A DNA stretch of 64,000 nucleotides from Anisus vortex (taxonomy: Eukaryota > Mollusca > Gastropoda > Planorbidae). The translations under genes were made by a program, and so were the position numbers. This document shows, in pieces, positions 1 through 12,600 of this stretch. Under the pieces are notes generated by a model. The model was not told where the DNA came from. It searched no databases and saw only the letters and a list, made by a program, of their open reading frames with translations. Every line of letters starts with the position of its first letter. Position 1 is the stretch's first letter. The stretch lies in NCBI GenBank assembly GCA_949126835.1, contig OX421496.1, positions 17,437,844 through 17,501,843 on the forward strand, written 5' to 3'.

Positions 1-180
1 CACACACAAATCCAAAGCATGCACTTCATTAATTATGTTATTAATATCTGGTTGGGGAAGCTGAGATCAGAATTGACAAGCCTGAGAAGTAAACTTGCAT
101 TGTTATGTGTAATTTTGGGTCATATGTAATAAACAGATTAGATGGCTGAAGTCGTAGTTAGTTTGAAACAACAACTAAAA

Positions 181-776
181 CAGGAGGACAATAATAAAGA
201 CATTTAATGGTGACAACATTGTGTGTGTGTGTGTGGGGGGGGGTCAGGAGGACAATAATAAAGACATTTAATGGTGACAACATTGTGTGTGTGTGGGGGG
301 GGGGGGGGTCAGGAGGACAATAATAAAGACATTTAATAGTGACAACATTATGTGTGTGTGGGTCAGGAGGACAATAATAAAGACATTTAATGGTGACAAC
401 ATTGTGTGTGTGTGGGGGGGGGGTCAGGAGGACAATAATAAAGACATTTAATGGTGACAACATTGTGTGTGTGTGGGTCAGGAGGACAATAATAAAGACA
501 TTTAATGGTGACAACATTGTGTGTGTGTGTGGGGGGGGGGTCAGGAGGACAATAATAAAGACATTTAATGGTGACAACATTGTGTGTGTGTGGGTCAGGA
601 GGACAATAATAAAGACATTTAATGGTGACAACATTGTGTGTGTGTGTGGGGGGGGGTCAGGAGGACAATAATAAAGACATTTAATGGTGACAACATTGTG
701 TGTGTGTGGGTCAGGAGGACAATAATAAAGACATTTAATGGTGACAACATTGTGTGTGTGTGGGTCAGGTGGACAA
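181..776. repeat. Minisatellite with embedded (GT)n and poly-G, about 10 units
   Basis: About ten direct copies of a 50-67 bp unit containing the core caggaggacaataataaag, then a fixed block ending in acaacatt, then a (GT)n run and a G-run. Units differ mainly in the G-run: some carry 8-14 G, others only GGG. Open frames on both strands here (His/Thr/Pro-rich on one, Cys/Gly/Val-rich on the other) only reflect the repeat. No gene is supported. Confidence 0.95.
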
Positions 777-1140
777 TGATAGCAGGCTTGTAGCTTAAGT
801 TCAGCTGTAATTGTTCAGTTGAACAATTGTTCAGTTAGCTCGTAAACTGTTCAGTTCGTAAGTAAGTTGTTGAGTTAGTTAATTGGTTAGTTGATTAGTT
901 AGTTATTTAGTTAGAGAGGAAGCTTTTTCGTTGATTAGTCAGTAAGTTGTTCAGATAGTCATTTAGTTAGTTGGCTAGTAAGGTGGCCAGCTAGTTAACT
1001 AGTTAGTTATTCGTTAATTTGTTTAGTATGTTAATCAGTTAATTAGTCGATTTGTGAGTTAGTTAGTTATTCAGTCAGTGACTCTGTCTCATGGTGAGTT
1101 AATTATTTGATTAGTCTGCTAAATAGTATCTCAGTCAGCT
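777..1140. repeat. Degenerate GTTAGTT-type simple repeat
   Basis: From about 800 to 1140 the sequence is dominated by variants of gttagttagt, ttcagttagt and gattagtt, with interruptions. It directly follows the minisatellite. No coding frame or element ends are visible. Confidence 0.7.
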
Positions 1141-1566
1141 TATTGGTTAAATGTATTAGAAATTTGAGCTGGAAAAAAATACAAAAATAAACTTCATACA
1201 TTTTAAAACCAATAAATTGTTCTAGAAATAAAACTAATTAGATCTATCTACATACAAAATGTCAAATGAAATATCAACTAGCAACCACATAATATACCTA
1301 ATAAATACACACACAAATTACTTTGGTATTTTATTTTTAACTAAGCGACTAATTGATATCAAAATATATATAACTAATGATTCAGTAAATTGCCTGCTGT
1401 ACTGGTTGTTAAACCATTTAAAACAACATTAAATGAACTTCGACTTCTGAAAATAAAACAATGAGGATATTATTAACTTTACCTTTTGTAGACAGATCTG
1501 GATATGTTGAGAATAAAAATAGATTGACCTATTAGAATCAAACAACATATGTCATAGGTAATTGGT
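1141..1566. other. AT-rich non-coding stretch
   Basis: No gene, repeat or element seen; A/T-rich single-copy-looking DNA. Confidence 0.6.
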
Positions 1567-1685
1567 TGGCTATGCACCTCTAACTCAATAAACAGGAACA
1601 CTTGTATTGCACGAATTTTCGTGTAGACGAAAAATTGATTTTATGAAACCTTGCATCGGGGAAACCCGTAAACTTGTGGACGTTT
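1567..1685 (+). repeat. Dispersed repeat A, copy 1
   Basis: About 115 bp that recurs, diverged, at 4493-4610. Shared blocks in the same order include tgcacctct, actcaataa, attttcgtgtaga, attgatttt and gggaaacccgtaaa. The family is not recognised. The similarity may run on a little downstream, where a MITE interrupts the sequence. Confidence 0.75.
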
Positions 1686-1720
1686 TTTCTCGTCTATCGG
1701 GGTCTCCACTGACTCTCCAC

Positions 1721-1798
1721 CAGGGCTGTGGAGTCGGTAGATAAATGTTCCGACTCCAACTCCGACTCCGACTCTTCGACTCCGACTCCACAGCCCTG
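1721..1798. mobile_element. Short hAT-like MITE (78 bp) with CAGGGCTG termini
   Basis: The left end cagggctgtggagtcgg is inverted at the right end (ccgactccacagccctg), with a run of cgactc repeats between. The flanking 8-mers are ctctccac and gtctccac, seven of eight identical, which fits an 8-bp hAT-type target duplication. No coding capacity. The superfamily call rests on the CAGGG terminus and the duplication length. Confidence 0.75.
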
Positions 1799-2125
1799 GT
1801 CTCCACAGTAAAATAAAGAAGAAGAGAAGCGAATTGGTCGTTTCCTTCATTTTGGTTGTTTGTTGTTTGATTTACTGTCGGCTAAACATGGTTTACACTC
1901 ATGGCAAAGCACACACTAAGGTCACGTGTATCATCATGTGACTTAAGATTACGATTATACAAGTAGTACATCAATGAGATAGATAACCATTGCTTTTAAC
2001 TGAAAAGTGTAAGAATTTGCAGCGGGTGGCGATTCGCTGGACACTTGAACAAGTTGATATAGTACACTAATAGAATGGTGGCTATAAGTGGGTTTAACTT
2101 TATATGTATAGTTTAACCTGTAGAA

Positions 2126-3146
2126 CAGGGATCGGCAACTCAAGGCATGCGTGCCAGACCTCCATGAGGTCTTTCTTGCTGAGTTTTTTATGTCCGGTAT
2201 TAAATAAAATGAACTGTTGAAGCCGATGTTTCTGAACGACAGTGAATATTTCAGTAAGTTGAACTTATATTTACAAGTACGGGGTCAAACAGCACTTGAA
2301 CTGTTAGACCACTGGGTTAGATTTGCATTGAAACTGGACATTCCATTCGTGAATTCAATTTCAAAACACTTAACTACATGAATGTACTTTCCTAAATTAT
2401 GGCATATTTAGAAGTACATTGAAGCACTCAAAGTTGAGTTTTATAACCAAAGCATGACTTTCAAATGCATGGATTCCTGTTTTCATACCACATCAAGCTT
2501 GACTAAATTTATCCTACTACAACCGTCTTAGGTGATGATCTTTTTTTTTTAAGTGTAGGGATAATGATCATTTTAAAATCTTACAACTTGAATTTTAAAC
2601 CAAAATAAAATGGGCATCAAAATTCTAGATTTGCTTAATAATTAAAAATTAATTTTAGTTATTAAAAAAAACATAACTATTTATGGCATCACTATCACTT
2701 GTCTATAGAATCAAAGGAAAACTTTATTTTAATAAAAGGGAGATAATTAACCCGTTTTCTTTGCCCTAATATTTCTAATATGTTTCATATTTGTCTTTTA
2801 TAAAAGAATAAATGGTTTACAATGTACAACTTTAAAATTATCAAACTGTAAAAGATAGTTGAACATTATATAAATATTATATGACTAAAGAATTTATAAT
2901 ATGTACATTCTTAAACATTACATTAACTACCCACTTTGTATAATTACTATGTATCTATTTCGCTTAATGATAGTACGGATATAATTCAAAACAATGAAAT
3001 TAAATGGAATTTTTCATAGAATATCTCAGTAAAGCAGAGAGCAAAATGTAATGAATGTATTACCGTAGACCTTCAGGCTGTTGGCACGCTGAATTACTTA
3101 GAAATTCTAGTTTTGCACACTATTAGCAAAAGGTTGCCGACCCCTG
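2126..3146 (+). mobile_element. Non-autonomous hAT element, deletion derivative (1021 bp)
   Basis: The element starts cagggatcggcaact and ends ggttgccgacccctg, which are imperfect inverted termini. It is flanked by perfect 8-bp direct repeats ctgtagaa (2118-2125 and 3147-3154), diagnostic of hAT-superfamily insertion. Internal sequence matches the longer copy at 18091-19758 in order (the left part with the human-visible block gaaactggacat, the ggcatcacta block, the right end ctgaatnatttagaaat). It lacks the segment that encodes the transposase relic in that copy, so it looks like a deletion derivative. Confidence 0.9.
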
Positions 3147-3154
3147 CTGTAGAA

Positions 3155-3772
3155 TATCCAGTCTCATCCTTTAATTTGTCATTACATAAACCTTTCTTAC
3201 TCCCCCCCCCCCTTTCCCATTATCGAAACTTTAACAAACACAGTTACAACAAAAAGAAGGAGAAAAAAAAAGAACAACATATTGCAAATTCCTACTTCCG
3301 TAATTCTAAAATGGAATTTGTCTAGAATGTTTCCCCAAGGGTAACGGAGTGGAGTTTCTTTATAAATTGCCTTATCGACTCTTATGTCTTTATCAAGTCA
3401 TTTCGTAGCACTACAATCTTACTTTGTCTCTTGCTAAAACGCGTGTAAAGTCATTGTGGTTTGGACAGTCATTCTCCTCCATAGCCTTATAACTTAAAGA
3501 GAAAACAAAACTATGTAATAAACACCAAGTGCGTCATTTTCTCGTGCATATACAACCGTAGGCATATTATGCCTAATTGCTGGAGTGATATGAAAATATA
3601 AAGTTAAATACCGGAGTGTGGAACTCTTGGTGTGTGTGTGTGTGCACTTTCAATGGAAGTACAATCGTTTTAAATAGTTTTAATAGTGGATAATAATATA
3701 AGTTTGAACTAGAGTTTCCATTATATGTTTTATTTGTTTATTTATTGTTTGTTATTTTTTGAACACGTTTTA
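3155..3772. other. Non-coding stretch with short (GT)n
   Basis: No gene seen. A short GT run lies at about 3631-3645 and poly-C at 3202-3211 lies just before this stretch's unique sequence begins. Confidence 0.5.
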
Positions 3773-4018
3773 ATGGGCACAGTGGCCGAGCGCGAAACTT
3801 TTACGTACCGAAGGTCTTGGGTTCGAATCCTAGTGAAGGCTAAGATTTAGGCTCTGGTATGAAGAGGTGTCCCTAAGTCTTCCCAGCTCTGATGGGTACC
3901 TCCCCCCCCTCCTTCCTTATTTGGGGTAAAGTAAAAGCGGCTGTACATTGTACCTAGTATGCCGTGGCCACAGAAACTGGTAAACGCTGCTTCACCGGCA
4001 CTATGATCAATTTTTATA
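3773..4018 (+). mobile_element. tRNA-derived SINE, copy 1
   Basis: The head has a tRNA-like pol III A-box region (gtggccgagcgcg) and a B-box (gggttcgaatccta). The body shared with the other copies follows: gaggtgtccctaagtct, ctctgatgggtacct, ggtaaagtaaaagcggctg, ccgtggccacagaaactgg and cttcaccggcactatgatc. The same block order recurs at 22518-22784, 39525-39777 and 49107-49318. I associate this family with gastropod genomes; that link is from memory. Confidence 0.88.
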
Positions 4019-4492
4019 CTTTAGCAAGAATTTTTCGTCCTATTGTTGTTTTAAGGAATTAGATTCAATTTTTTTTATAACGATAGTTTCATAAAGAACA
4101 ACAACATAATACTATTTCCATAATGTATAGTGAGACTGACCTTATAGGACAATTATAGGTCACAAGGACAGGGCTGGAGATATAAAAATCAACCCAAATA
4201 CAAAGTAATTATAAAGCCAAGAGAAGTTTTAGACGGCTCTGGATTGTTTTTACCTGGACTGACCTACTTTTACCTTTCGCCATGCATCTTTAATTAACTG
4301 TATCCATTGATCTCAAATAGACTGTTTAACTGTCTTTTGTAAACGTTCTGCATCGCGGGGTGAACTACCACTGCCCACCTACAGTTGAATCGTCGTAAAA
4401 ATAATAAAAAAGTTTCTTCAGTTTCTGCAGACCTAGGGTTTACTACATACTTTACTAGTTAAACTTAATGCGGGGCCTTGTGATTTAGTACT
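4019..4492. other. Non-coding AT-rich stretch
   Basis: No gene, element ends or tandem repeat recognised. Confidence 0.5.
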
Positions 4493-4610
4493 GGTTGCAC
4501 CTCTTACTCAATAAGCAGTTACACTCGTATTGCAGGGATTTTCGTGTAGAAAAAAAAATTGATTTTTTAAATGAAATCTTGCATCAGGGAAACCCGTAAA
4601 ATTGTTTACA
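4493..4610 (+). repeat. Dispersed repeat A, copy 2
   Basis: Same orientation and block order as 1567-1685 (tgcacctct, actcaataa, attttcgtgtaga, gggaaacccgtaaa), with small indels and substitutions. No terminal repeats or coding frame identified. Confidence 0.75.
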
Positions 4611-4855
4611 TGAGATGTTTGTAATTTTCTTTGACACTTTTGCATCCATTACGTTTTACGGCTATAGTCACAGACTTTGTCCACACACTTTTTGTCGAGT
4701 CCATTAACTAATTTACTCATCAAATTGTACAAATCAACAATCCTACAATTAATATCTAATAAATCATCAAGCTTAAAAACAATTTATCAATGTTACTAAT
4801 TATATCGGACAAGTGATAAAAATCTATTCTACAATGAAAATCAACAATGAGTGTG

Positions 4856-7800
4856 TGTTTAAAGTTAATGAAAATACAAATTAATTATAAAGTTAATGAA
4901 AATACAAATTAATTATAAAGTTAATGAAAATACAAATTAATTATAAAGTTAATGAAAATACAAATTAATTATAAAGTTAATGAAAATACAAATTAATTAT
5001 AAAGTTAATGAAAATACAAATTAATTATAAAGTTAATGAAAATACAAATTAATTATAAAGTTAATGAAAATACATATTAATTATAAAGTTAATGAAAATA
5101 CAAATTAATTATAAAATTTAATGAAAATACAAATAAATTATAAAGTTAATGAAAATACAAATTAATTATAAAGTCAATGAAAATACAAATTTATTATAAA
5201 GTTAATGAAAATGCAAATTATTTATAAAGTTAATGAAAATACAAATTATTTATAAAGTTAATGAAAATACAAATTATTTATAAAGTTAATGAAAATACAA
5301 ATTATTTATAAAGTTAATGAAAATACAAATTATTTATAAAGCTAATGAAAATACAAATTATTTATAAAGTTAATGAAAATACAAATTATTTATAAAGTTA
5401 ATGAAAATACAAATTATTTATAAAGCTAATGAAAATACAAATTATTTATAAAGTTAATGAAAATACAAATTATTTATAAAGTTAATGAAAATACAAATTA
5501 TTTATAAAGTTAATGAAAATACAAATTAATTATAAAGTTAATGAAAATACAAATTATTTATAAAGTTAATGAAAATACAAATTATTTATAAAGTTTATGA
5601 AAATGCAAATTTATTATAAAGTTAATGAAAATACAAATTAATTATAAAGTTAATGAAAATGCAAATTATTTATAAAGTTAATGAAAATATAAATTAATTT
5701 TAAAGTTAATGAAAATACAAATTATTGATAAAGTTAATGAAAATACAAATTATTTATAAAGTTAATGAAAATGCAAATTAATTATAAAGTTAATGAAAAT
5801 ACAAATCAATTATAAAGTTAATGAAAATACAAATTATTTATAAAGTTAATGAAAATACAAATTATTTATAAAGTTAATGAAAATACAAATTATTTATAAA
5901 GTTAATGAAAATACAAATTATTTATAAAGTTAATGAAAATACAAATTATTTATAAAGTTAATGAAAATGCAAATAAATTATAAAGTTAATGAAAATGCAA
6001 GTTAATTATAAAGTTAATGAAAATGCAAATTAATTATAAAGTTAATGAAAATGCAAATTAATTACAAAGTTAATGAAAATACAAATTATTTATAAAGTTA
6101 ATGAAAATACAAATTATTTATAAAGTTAATGAAAATACAAATTATTTATAAAGTTAATGAAAATGCAAATTAATTATAAAGTTAATGAAAATACAAATTA
6201 ATTATAAAGTTAATGAAAATGCAAATTATTTATAAAGTTAATGAAAATACAAATTATGTATAAAGTTAATGAAAATGCAAATTAATTATAAAGTTAATGA
6301 AAATACAAATTAATTATAAAGTTAATGAAAATACATATTAATTATAAAGTTAATGAAAATACAAATTAATTATAAAATTTAATGAAAATACAAATAAATT
6401 ATAAAGTTAATGAAAATACAAATTAATTATAAAGTCAATGAAAATACAAATTTATTATAAAGTTAATGAAAATGCAAATTATTTATAAAGTTAATGAAAA
6501 TGCAAATTAATTATAAAGTTCATGAAAATACAAATTATTTATAAAGTTAATGAAAATGCAAATTATTTATAAAGTTAATGAAAATACAAATTATTTATAA
6601 AGTTAATGAAAATACAAATTATTTATAAAGTTAATGAAAATACAAATTATTTATAAAGTTAATGAAAATACAAATTTTTTATAAAGCTAATGAAAATACA
6701 AATTATTTATAAAGTTAATGAAAATACAAATTATTTATAAAGTTAATGAAAATACAAATTATTTATAAAGTTAATGAAAATACAAATTAATTATAAAGTT
6801 AATGAAAATACAAATTATTTATAAAGTTAATGAAAATACAAATTATTTATAAAGTTTATGAAAATGCAAATTTATTATAAAGTTAATGAAAATACAAATT
6901 AATTATAAAGTTAATGAAAATGCAAATTATTTATAAAGTTAATGAAAATATAAATTAATTTTAAAGTTAATGAAAATACAAATTATTGATAAAGTTAATG
7001 AAAATACAAATTATTTATAAAGTTAATGAAAATGCAAATTAATTATAAAGTTAATGAAAATACAAATCAATTATAAAGTTAATGAAAATACAAATTATTT
7101 ATAAAGTTAATGAAAATACAAATTATTTATAAAGTTAATGAAAATACAAATTATTTATAAAGTTAATGAAAATACAAATTATTTATAAAGTTAATGAAAA
7201 TACAAATTATTTATAAAGTTAATGAAAATACAAATTATTTATAAAGTTAATGAAAATGCAAATTAATTATAAAGTTAATGAAAATGCAAATTAATTATAA
7301 AGTTAATGAAAATGCAAATTAATTATAAAGTTAATGAAAATGCAAATTAATTATAAAGTTAATGAAAATACAAATTATTTATAAAGTTAATGAAAATACA
7401 AATTATTTATAAAGTTAATGAAAATACAAATTATTTATAAAGTTAATGAAAATGCAAATTAATTATAAAGTTAATGAAAATACAAATTAATTATAAAGTT
7501 AATGAAAATGCAAATTATTTATAAAGTTAATGAAAATACAAATTATGTATAAAGTTAATGAAAATGCAAATTAATTATAAAGTTAATGAAAATGCAAATT
7601 ATTTATAAAGTTAATGAAAATGCAAATTAATTATAAAGTTAATGAAAATACAAATTAATTATAAAGTTAATGAAAATGCAAATAATTTATAAAGTTAATG
7701 AAAATGCAAATTAATTATAAAGTTAATGAAAATACAAATTAATTATAAAGTTAATGAAAAGACAAATTAATTATAAAGTTAATAAAAATACAAATTAATT

Positions 7801-8078
7801 ATAAAGTTAATGAAAATACAATTTAATTATAAAGTTAATGAAAATACAAATTAATTATAAAGTTAATGAAAATAGAAATTTATTATAAAGCTAATGAAAA
7901 TGCAAATTTATAATAAAGTTAATGCAAATTAATTATAAAGTTAATGAAAATGCAAATTAATTATAAAGTTAATGAAAAAACAAATTAATTATAAAGTTAA
8001 TGAAAATGAAAATTAATTATAAAGTTAATGAAAATACAAATTAATTATAAAGTTAATGAAAATACAAATTAATTATCT
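4856..8078. repeat. AT-rich 28-bp satellite, about 115 copies
   Basis: Head-to-tail 28-bp monomers built on aaagttaatgaaaatac plus aaattaattat. Common variants are atgcaaatt for atacaaatt and attatttat for attaattat. Rare diagnostic monomers (tacatattaa at 5071 and 6332; agtttatgaaaatgc at 5591 and 6852; tacaaatcaatt near 5800 and 7061) recur at a constant 1261-bp spacing, so a block of about 45 monomers was duplicated. No genes. Confidence 0.97.
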
Positions 8079-10085
8079 GTCATTATCGTTTGTAATCAGC
8101 GGGTATTGAATTTAAGACGTTGAATTAGTCTGTCAAGCAATTTCCCGCTTTTGGAGAGAATGCAGTTATTAGTGTACGCCAAGGGAAATAAACGTGTTAT
8201 GTTATCGCTGAACTGATCAAGTCGTCCAATACTAGGCAGAGAAAAAACAAAACAAAGTCTAGAGTCTAGATTCTAAATTCTAGATGATGGAAAGGGACGT
8301 TTTACGTTGTGAAACCGTTGATAAGGAGATGTATTGCACAATAATAATTGTAAGATGTTGAGACAAGATTTGTGCATTTGTAAGACGACAATATTTCTAT
8401 CTGTAAAAAGTTAAAAACTAGTTGTTTGGAAATCGTTTGCAGTAATAACGGAAAAAACAAGGTTCATTTGAAAGCTAAATTTTGGTGACATTTAGAATTT
8501 AGATTCAATTAAGATATCATAAAATATAACATACACAGATTACAGGATGCGTAAATCACTTGTTTGATGTTAGATTGTGTATTAAATGTACTCGCACGTT
8601 AAGATCCAAGTTTATATGCATATAGGTTTGTTTCGGACGGACGGTTCATATTTTGAATAGAAGTTAGACCTCGTGGGCTTTTAGTCTAGATAGTCAAGCA
8701 AATTGTTTGATTGACATACTTTTTGCTTTACTCTTTGATTAAATGATTGATCGGTTTGGCTATAGTGACTGATATATTCAAAGTACGTATAGATGGGCTG
8801 ATAGGTTCATGGAATAACTGACTGATTGGTCGATTCGTTGACAGACTAATCCAAATAAACCAGTAATAGCTGAATACGTATCTCTCTGTTTGACTTGTAA
8901 CGCTCATGATGATTAACTTCCACACACTTTACAATCGATACATGGACTGTCGAGAAATGTCAGAACTCTATTGTTTGCTTTGTGTATGCTCACATCAAAA
9001 GGAGTCGGAAACGCCAAAGACGGTTGAATAGACGTATCGCGTCCGCTGTACAGATAGACGAAGAAGAAGAAGACCGTAATTTCTCTTGCCTGTATGTCGA
9101 CCGGGGGGGGGGGGGGGTGAGACATTTGTAGTATCTGACCATCTTATTGTGCGCCCTCTTCTTCTGGACGGGTTATCCCTGCAATCACCTTACTGGTCAT
9201 CTTTGTCAAATTAGTGTCTAGAACTGTTTTTTTTTTCCATCCCTCCCTACATTGCCTACAATGACTTACAGTCGAACAGTGAACGTGTCGGGTGGGTGGG
9301 GCTGTGCATAAAGGGTGAATGTATGACACATTTGAAACTATCAAGATAAAGACAAAGAGTGGTTCCGTTTTCTTTACTTTACAAAATGTCATTTTCTTCG
9401 TTCTTACACCTGTGAAAGGCTGCATTACTCGTCCCGTTCACTAACAGAGTTTGAACGAGAACCCCCCCCCCCCCCTTGTATTTTTTTTGTTGTTGGCCAC
9501 TTTAAAGTAAGACCACGCCGTCTCCATCATGATTGCTCAATAAGTAATGATAATTTACGTAATATTGTTCAATGGGGCAACCACTGCGCAAACGGTAAGA
9601 AGAATGAAGAAGAAAACAAAAATAATAAAACGTAATAATAACACTGACATACTGCAATGTTGCTTTTGGATGAAAAGAGTCAAGATGCCGACGAGTCATT
9701 TGATGTTTAAACACGAGAGAAATGTAAAGAATGAAAAACGTCATGGATTGTTTACTCTGATGGAATGTAAAGTGTGTCTTTATCTAACCCTTTTGAAAAA
9801 AATTATATGTTCATGTTGGAGATCAAAATTTTAAAACATCACTCTTTGAATGGCTACATTAGAACACAACAAAGAACAACAAAATGTTTTAGTGGCGCCA
9901 CTGGGGTACGTACGGTATGTGTGTGTCCAGAATTATGTGTGTATGTATGTCCAGTGTTATGTAATAGCTTGTATGATCTACACTACACTCTACACGGAAG
10001 GTTGGCTGTGTTAGATGCCTCCGGAAAAATATTGTTCTGTTAGAATGTCGATCGACTAGAACAATATAATGTGCTTAAATTATAT
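8079..10085. other. About 2 kb single-copy-looking non-coding DNA
   Basis: No convincing gene. It contains a poly-G run near 9103-9117 and a poly-C run near 9463-9475. Short open frames here lack domain-like composition or splice support. A palindromic TTACGTAA occurs at 9555-9562. Confidence 0.5.
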
Positions 10086-10089
10086 GGTG

Positions 10090-11906
10090 AGACAAGACCG
10101 GGACAGAAAGAGAGAGAGAGAGAGACAGAGAGAGACAGAGAGAGAGACAGAGAGAGAGACAGTGAGAGAGAGACAGAGAGAGACAGAGAGAGACACAGAA
10201 AGAGAGAGAGACAGGGAGAGACAGAGAGAGACAGTGAGAGACAGAGAGAGACAGAGAGAGACAGAGAGAGACGGAGAGAAAGACAGAGAGAGACAGAGAG
10301 AGACAGAGAGACAGAGAGAAAGACAGAGAGAGACACAGAAAGAGAGAGAGAGAGACAGGGAGAGACAGAGAGAGACAGGGAGAGACAGAGAGAAAGACAG
10401 AGAGAGACACAGAAAGAGAGAGAGACAGGGAGAGACAGAGAGAGACAGAGAGAGACAGAGAGAGACACAGAAAGAGAGAGAGACAGGGAGAGACAGAGAG
10501 AGACAGAGAGAAAGACAGAGAGAGACAGAGAGAGACACAGAAAGAGAGAGAGAGACAGGGAGAGACAGAGAGAGACAGTGAGAGACAGAGAGAGACAGGG
10601 AGAGACAGAGAGAGACAGAGAGAGAGACAGAGAGAGACACAGAAAGAGAGAGAGACAGGGAGAGACAGAGAGAGAGACAGAGAGAGACAGAGAGAGACAG
10701 AGAGAGACAGAGAGAGACAGAGAGAGACAGAGAGAAAGACAGAGAGAGACAGAGAGAAAGACAGAGAGAGACAGAGAGAGACACAGAAAGAGAGAGAGAG
10801 ACAGGGAGAGACAGAGAGAGACATTGAGAGACAGAGAGAGACAGGGAGAGACAGAGAGAGACAGGGAGAGACAGAGAGACAGAGAGAAAGACAGAGAGAG
10901 ACAGAGAGAAAGACAGAGAGAGACAGAGAGAGACACAGAAAGAGAGAGAGACAGGGAGAGACAGAGAGAGACAGTGAGAGACAGAGAGAGACAGAGAGAG
11001 ACAGGGAGAGACAGAGAGAGACAGAGAGAAAGACAGAGAGAGACAGAGAGAGACACAGAAAGAGAGAGAGAGACAGGGAGAGACAGAGAGAGACAGTGAG
11101 AGACACAGAAAGAGAGAGAGACAGGGAGAGACAGAGAGAGACAGTGAGAGACAGAGAGAGACAGAGAGAGACAGAGAGAGACAGGGAGAGACAGGGAGAG
11201 ACAGAGAGAGACAGAGAGAAAGACAGAGAGAGACAGAGAGAGACAGTGAGAGACACAGAAAGAGAGAGAGACAGAGAGAGACAGAGAGAGACACAGAAAG
11301 AGAGAGAGACAGAGAGAGACAGTGAGAGACAGAGAGAGACAGGGAGAGACAGAGAGAGACAGTGAGAGACAGAGAGAGACAGAGAGAGACAGAGAGAAAG
11401 ACAGAGAGAGACAGAGAGAGACAGAGAGAGACAGTGAGAGACAGAGAGAGACACAGAGAGAGACAGAGAGAGAGACAGGGAGAGACAGAGAGAGACAGAG
11501 AGAAAGACAGAGAGAGTTAGAGAGAGACACAGAAAGAGAGAGAGAGACAGGGAGAGACAGAGAGAGACAGAGAGAAAGACAGAGAGAGTTAGAGAGACAC
11601 AGAAAGAGAGAGAGAGACAGGGAGAGACAGAGAGAGACAGAGAGAAAGACAGAGAGAGACAGAGAGAGACAGAGAGAGACACAGAAAGAGAGAGAGACAG
11701 GGAGAGACAGAGAGAGACAGTGAGAGACACAGAAAGAGAGAGAGACAGGGAGAGACAGGGAGAGACAGTGAGAGACAGAGAGAGACAGGGAGAGACAGAG
11801 AGAGACAGAGAGAAAGACAGAGAGAGAGACAGAGAGAGACACAGAAAGAGAGACAGGGAGAGACAGAGAGAGACAGAGAGAGACAGAGAGAGACAGAGAG
11901 AAGGAG
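10090..11906. repeat. 1.8-kb GA-rich polypurine microsatellite
   Basis: Almost pure purine on the + strand, interrupted by single C or T: variants of agagagacagag, cagggagagacag, cagtgagagacag, gagaaagacagag and gacacagaaagag arranged in a mosaic. Long stop-free frames occur on both strands (Arg/Glu/Asp/Thr-rich on +, Ser/Leu/Val/Cys-rich on -). They are expected from the composition and are not treated as genes. Confidence 0.97.
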
Positions 11907-12404
11907 GCCGTAAGTCCATGCATAAATAGTAAGCTATTTGTGATTTCGAGATGTATTTTAAAGGCGATAGTTTAACCAAGGTTTGTCCATCTGGATGTAC
12001 CCTCTCCCACCCTCTCCCACCTAACGCCCCTTTGCGTGCCTCCTTGTATTGGGAGGCGGAAGTGACGTGGAAAGCTCTAGCGCCATGTAAACGTATGTGA
12101 TTACCTTGTGACGTAATGACCGGTCGTATAACAAACTGGTTGTGCTGGTGGTGTGTATAGGCTAATGGAACGTGAGAAACACAGGAACTTGTTTAGGATG
12201 TCCACTTCGCCAGCTTAATCCATCATGGTCATTAATCTCCGTGTATTATAATAGCTACTCCCCTTCCCTGTTCCCCGCTATCACCCCCCCCCCCTTCCCT
12301 CAAATCTATCTTGCCCCATCTCTCTTCATGGTGATTGGGTTGGTCAGACAGCTCAAGTCGGCGATTGTACACGTGAAGTATTAACATCATTGCTAGTCAC
12401 AAAG
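11907..12404. other. Non-coding stretch
   Basis: No gene. It contains a direct repeat of accctctccc near 12000 and two CRE-like TGACGT sites near 12062 and 12110. A C-run lies at about 12286-12295. Confidence 0.4.
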
Positions 12405-12600
12405 CTAGTGAGGCAGCGTTTACCATAGTCTACGTGGTCACTGTATTCAAAGGGGATTGCGCTGCCAACACAATGTCCAGCCAGCCAATTTTTCTCCCTG
12501 CAAACGTGAGGTAAACATCAGAACTTGGTTAAATGTATTTTTTTTTCGCCTGGATTCGAACCCAAAATCTTAGGAATTGTTCTACGACGCGCTACCATGT
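12405..12600 (-). mobile_element. tRNA-derived SINE, diverged, reverse orientation
   Basis: Read on the - strand it has a B-box-like gggttcgaatccaggcg (from about 12565 downward) and, further on, gttggcagcgcaatcccc and a block like the SINE body's ccgtgaccacagaaactgg. The block between is shortened or rearranged compared with the full copies. Confidence 0.6.

Noticed and set aside
158..671. His/Thr/Pro-rich and Cys/Gly/Val-rich frames
   Set aside because: By-products of the (GT)n and poly-G minisatellite.
9555..9562. TTACGTAA as a target site for the bZIP protein
   Set aside because: It fits the PAR-type consensus, but one 8-bp palindrome 45 kb away in AT-rich DNA has little evidential weight.
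10040..11979. Very long open frames on both strands (up to more than 600 codons)
   Set aside because: They are translations of the GA/CT simple repeat: Arg/Glu/Asp/Thr on one strand and Ser/Leu/Val/Cys on the other. The repeat contains almost no stop codons. No non-repeat domain, splice logic or codon structure supports a gene.
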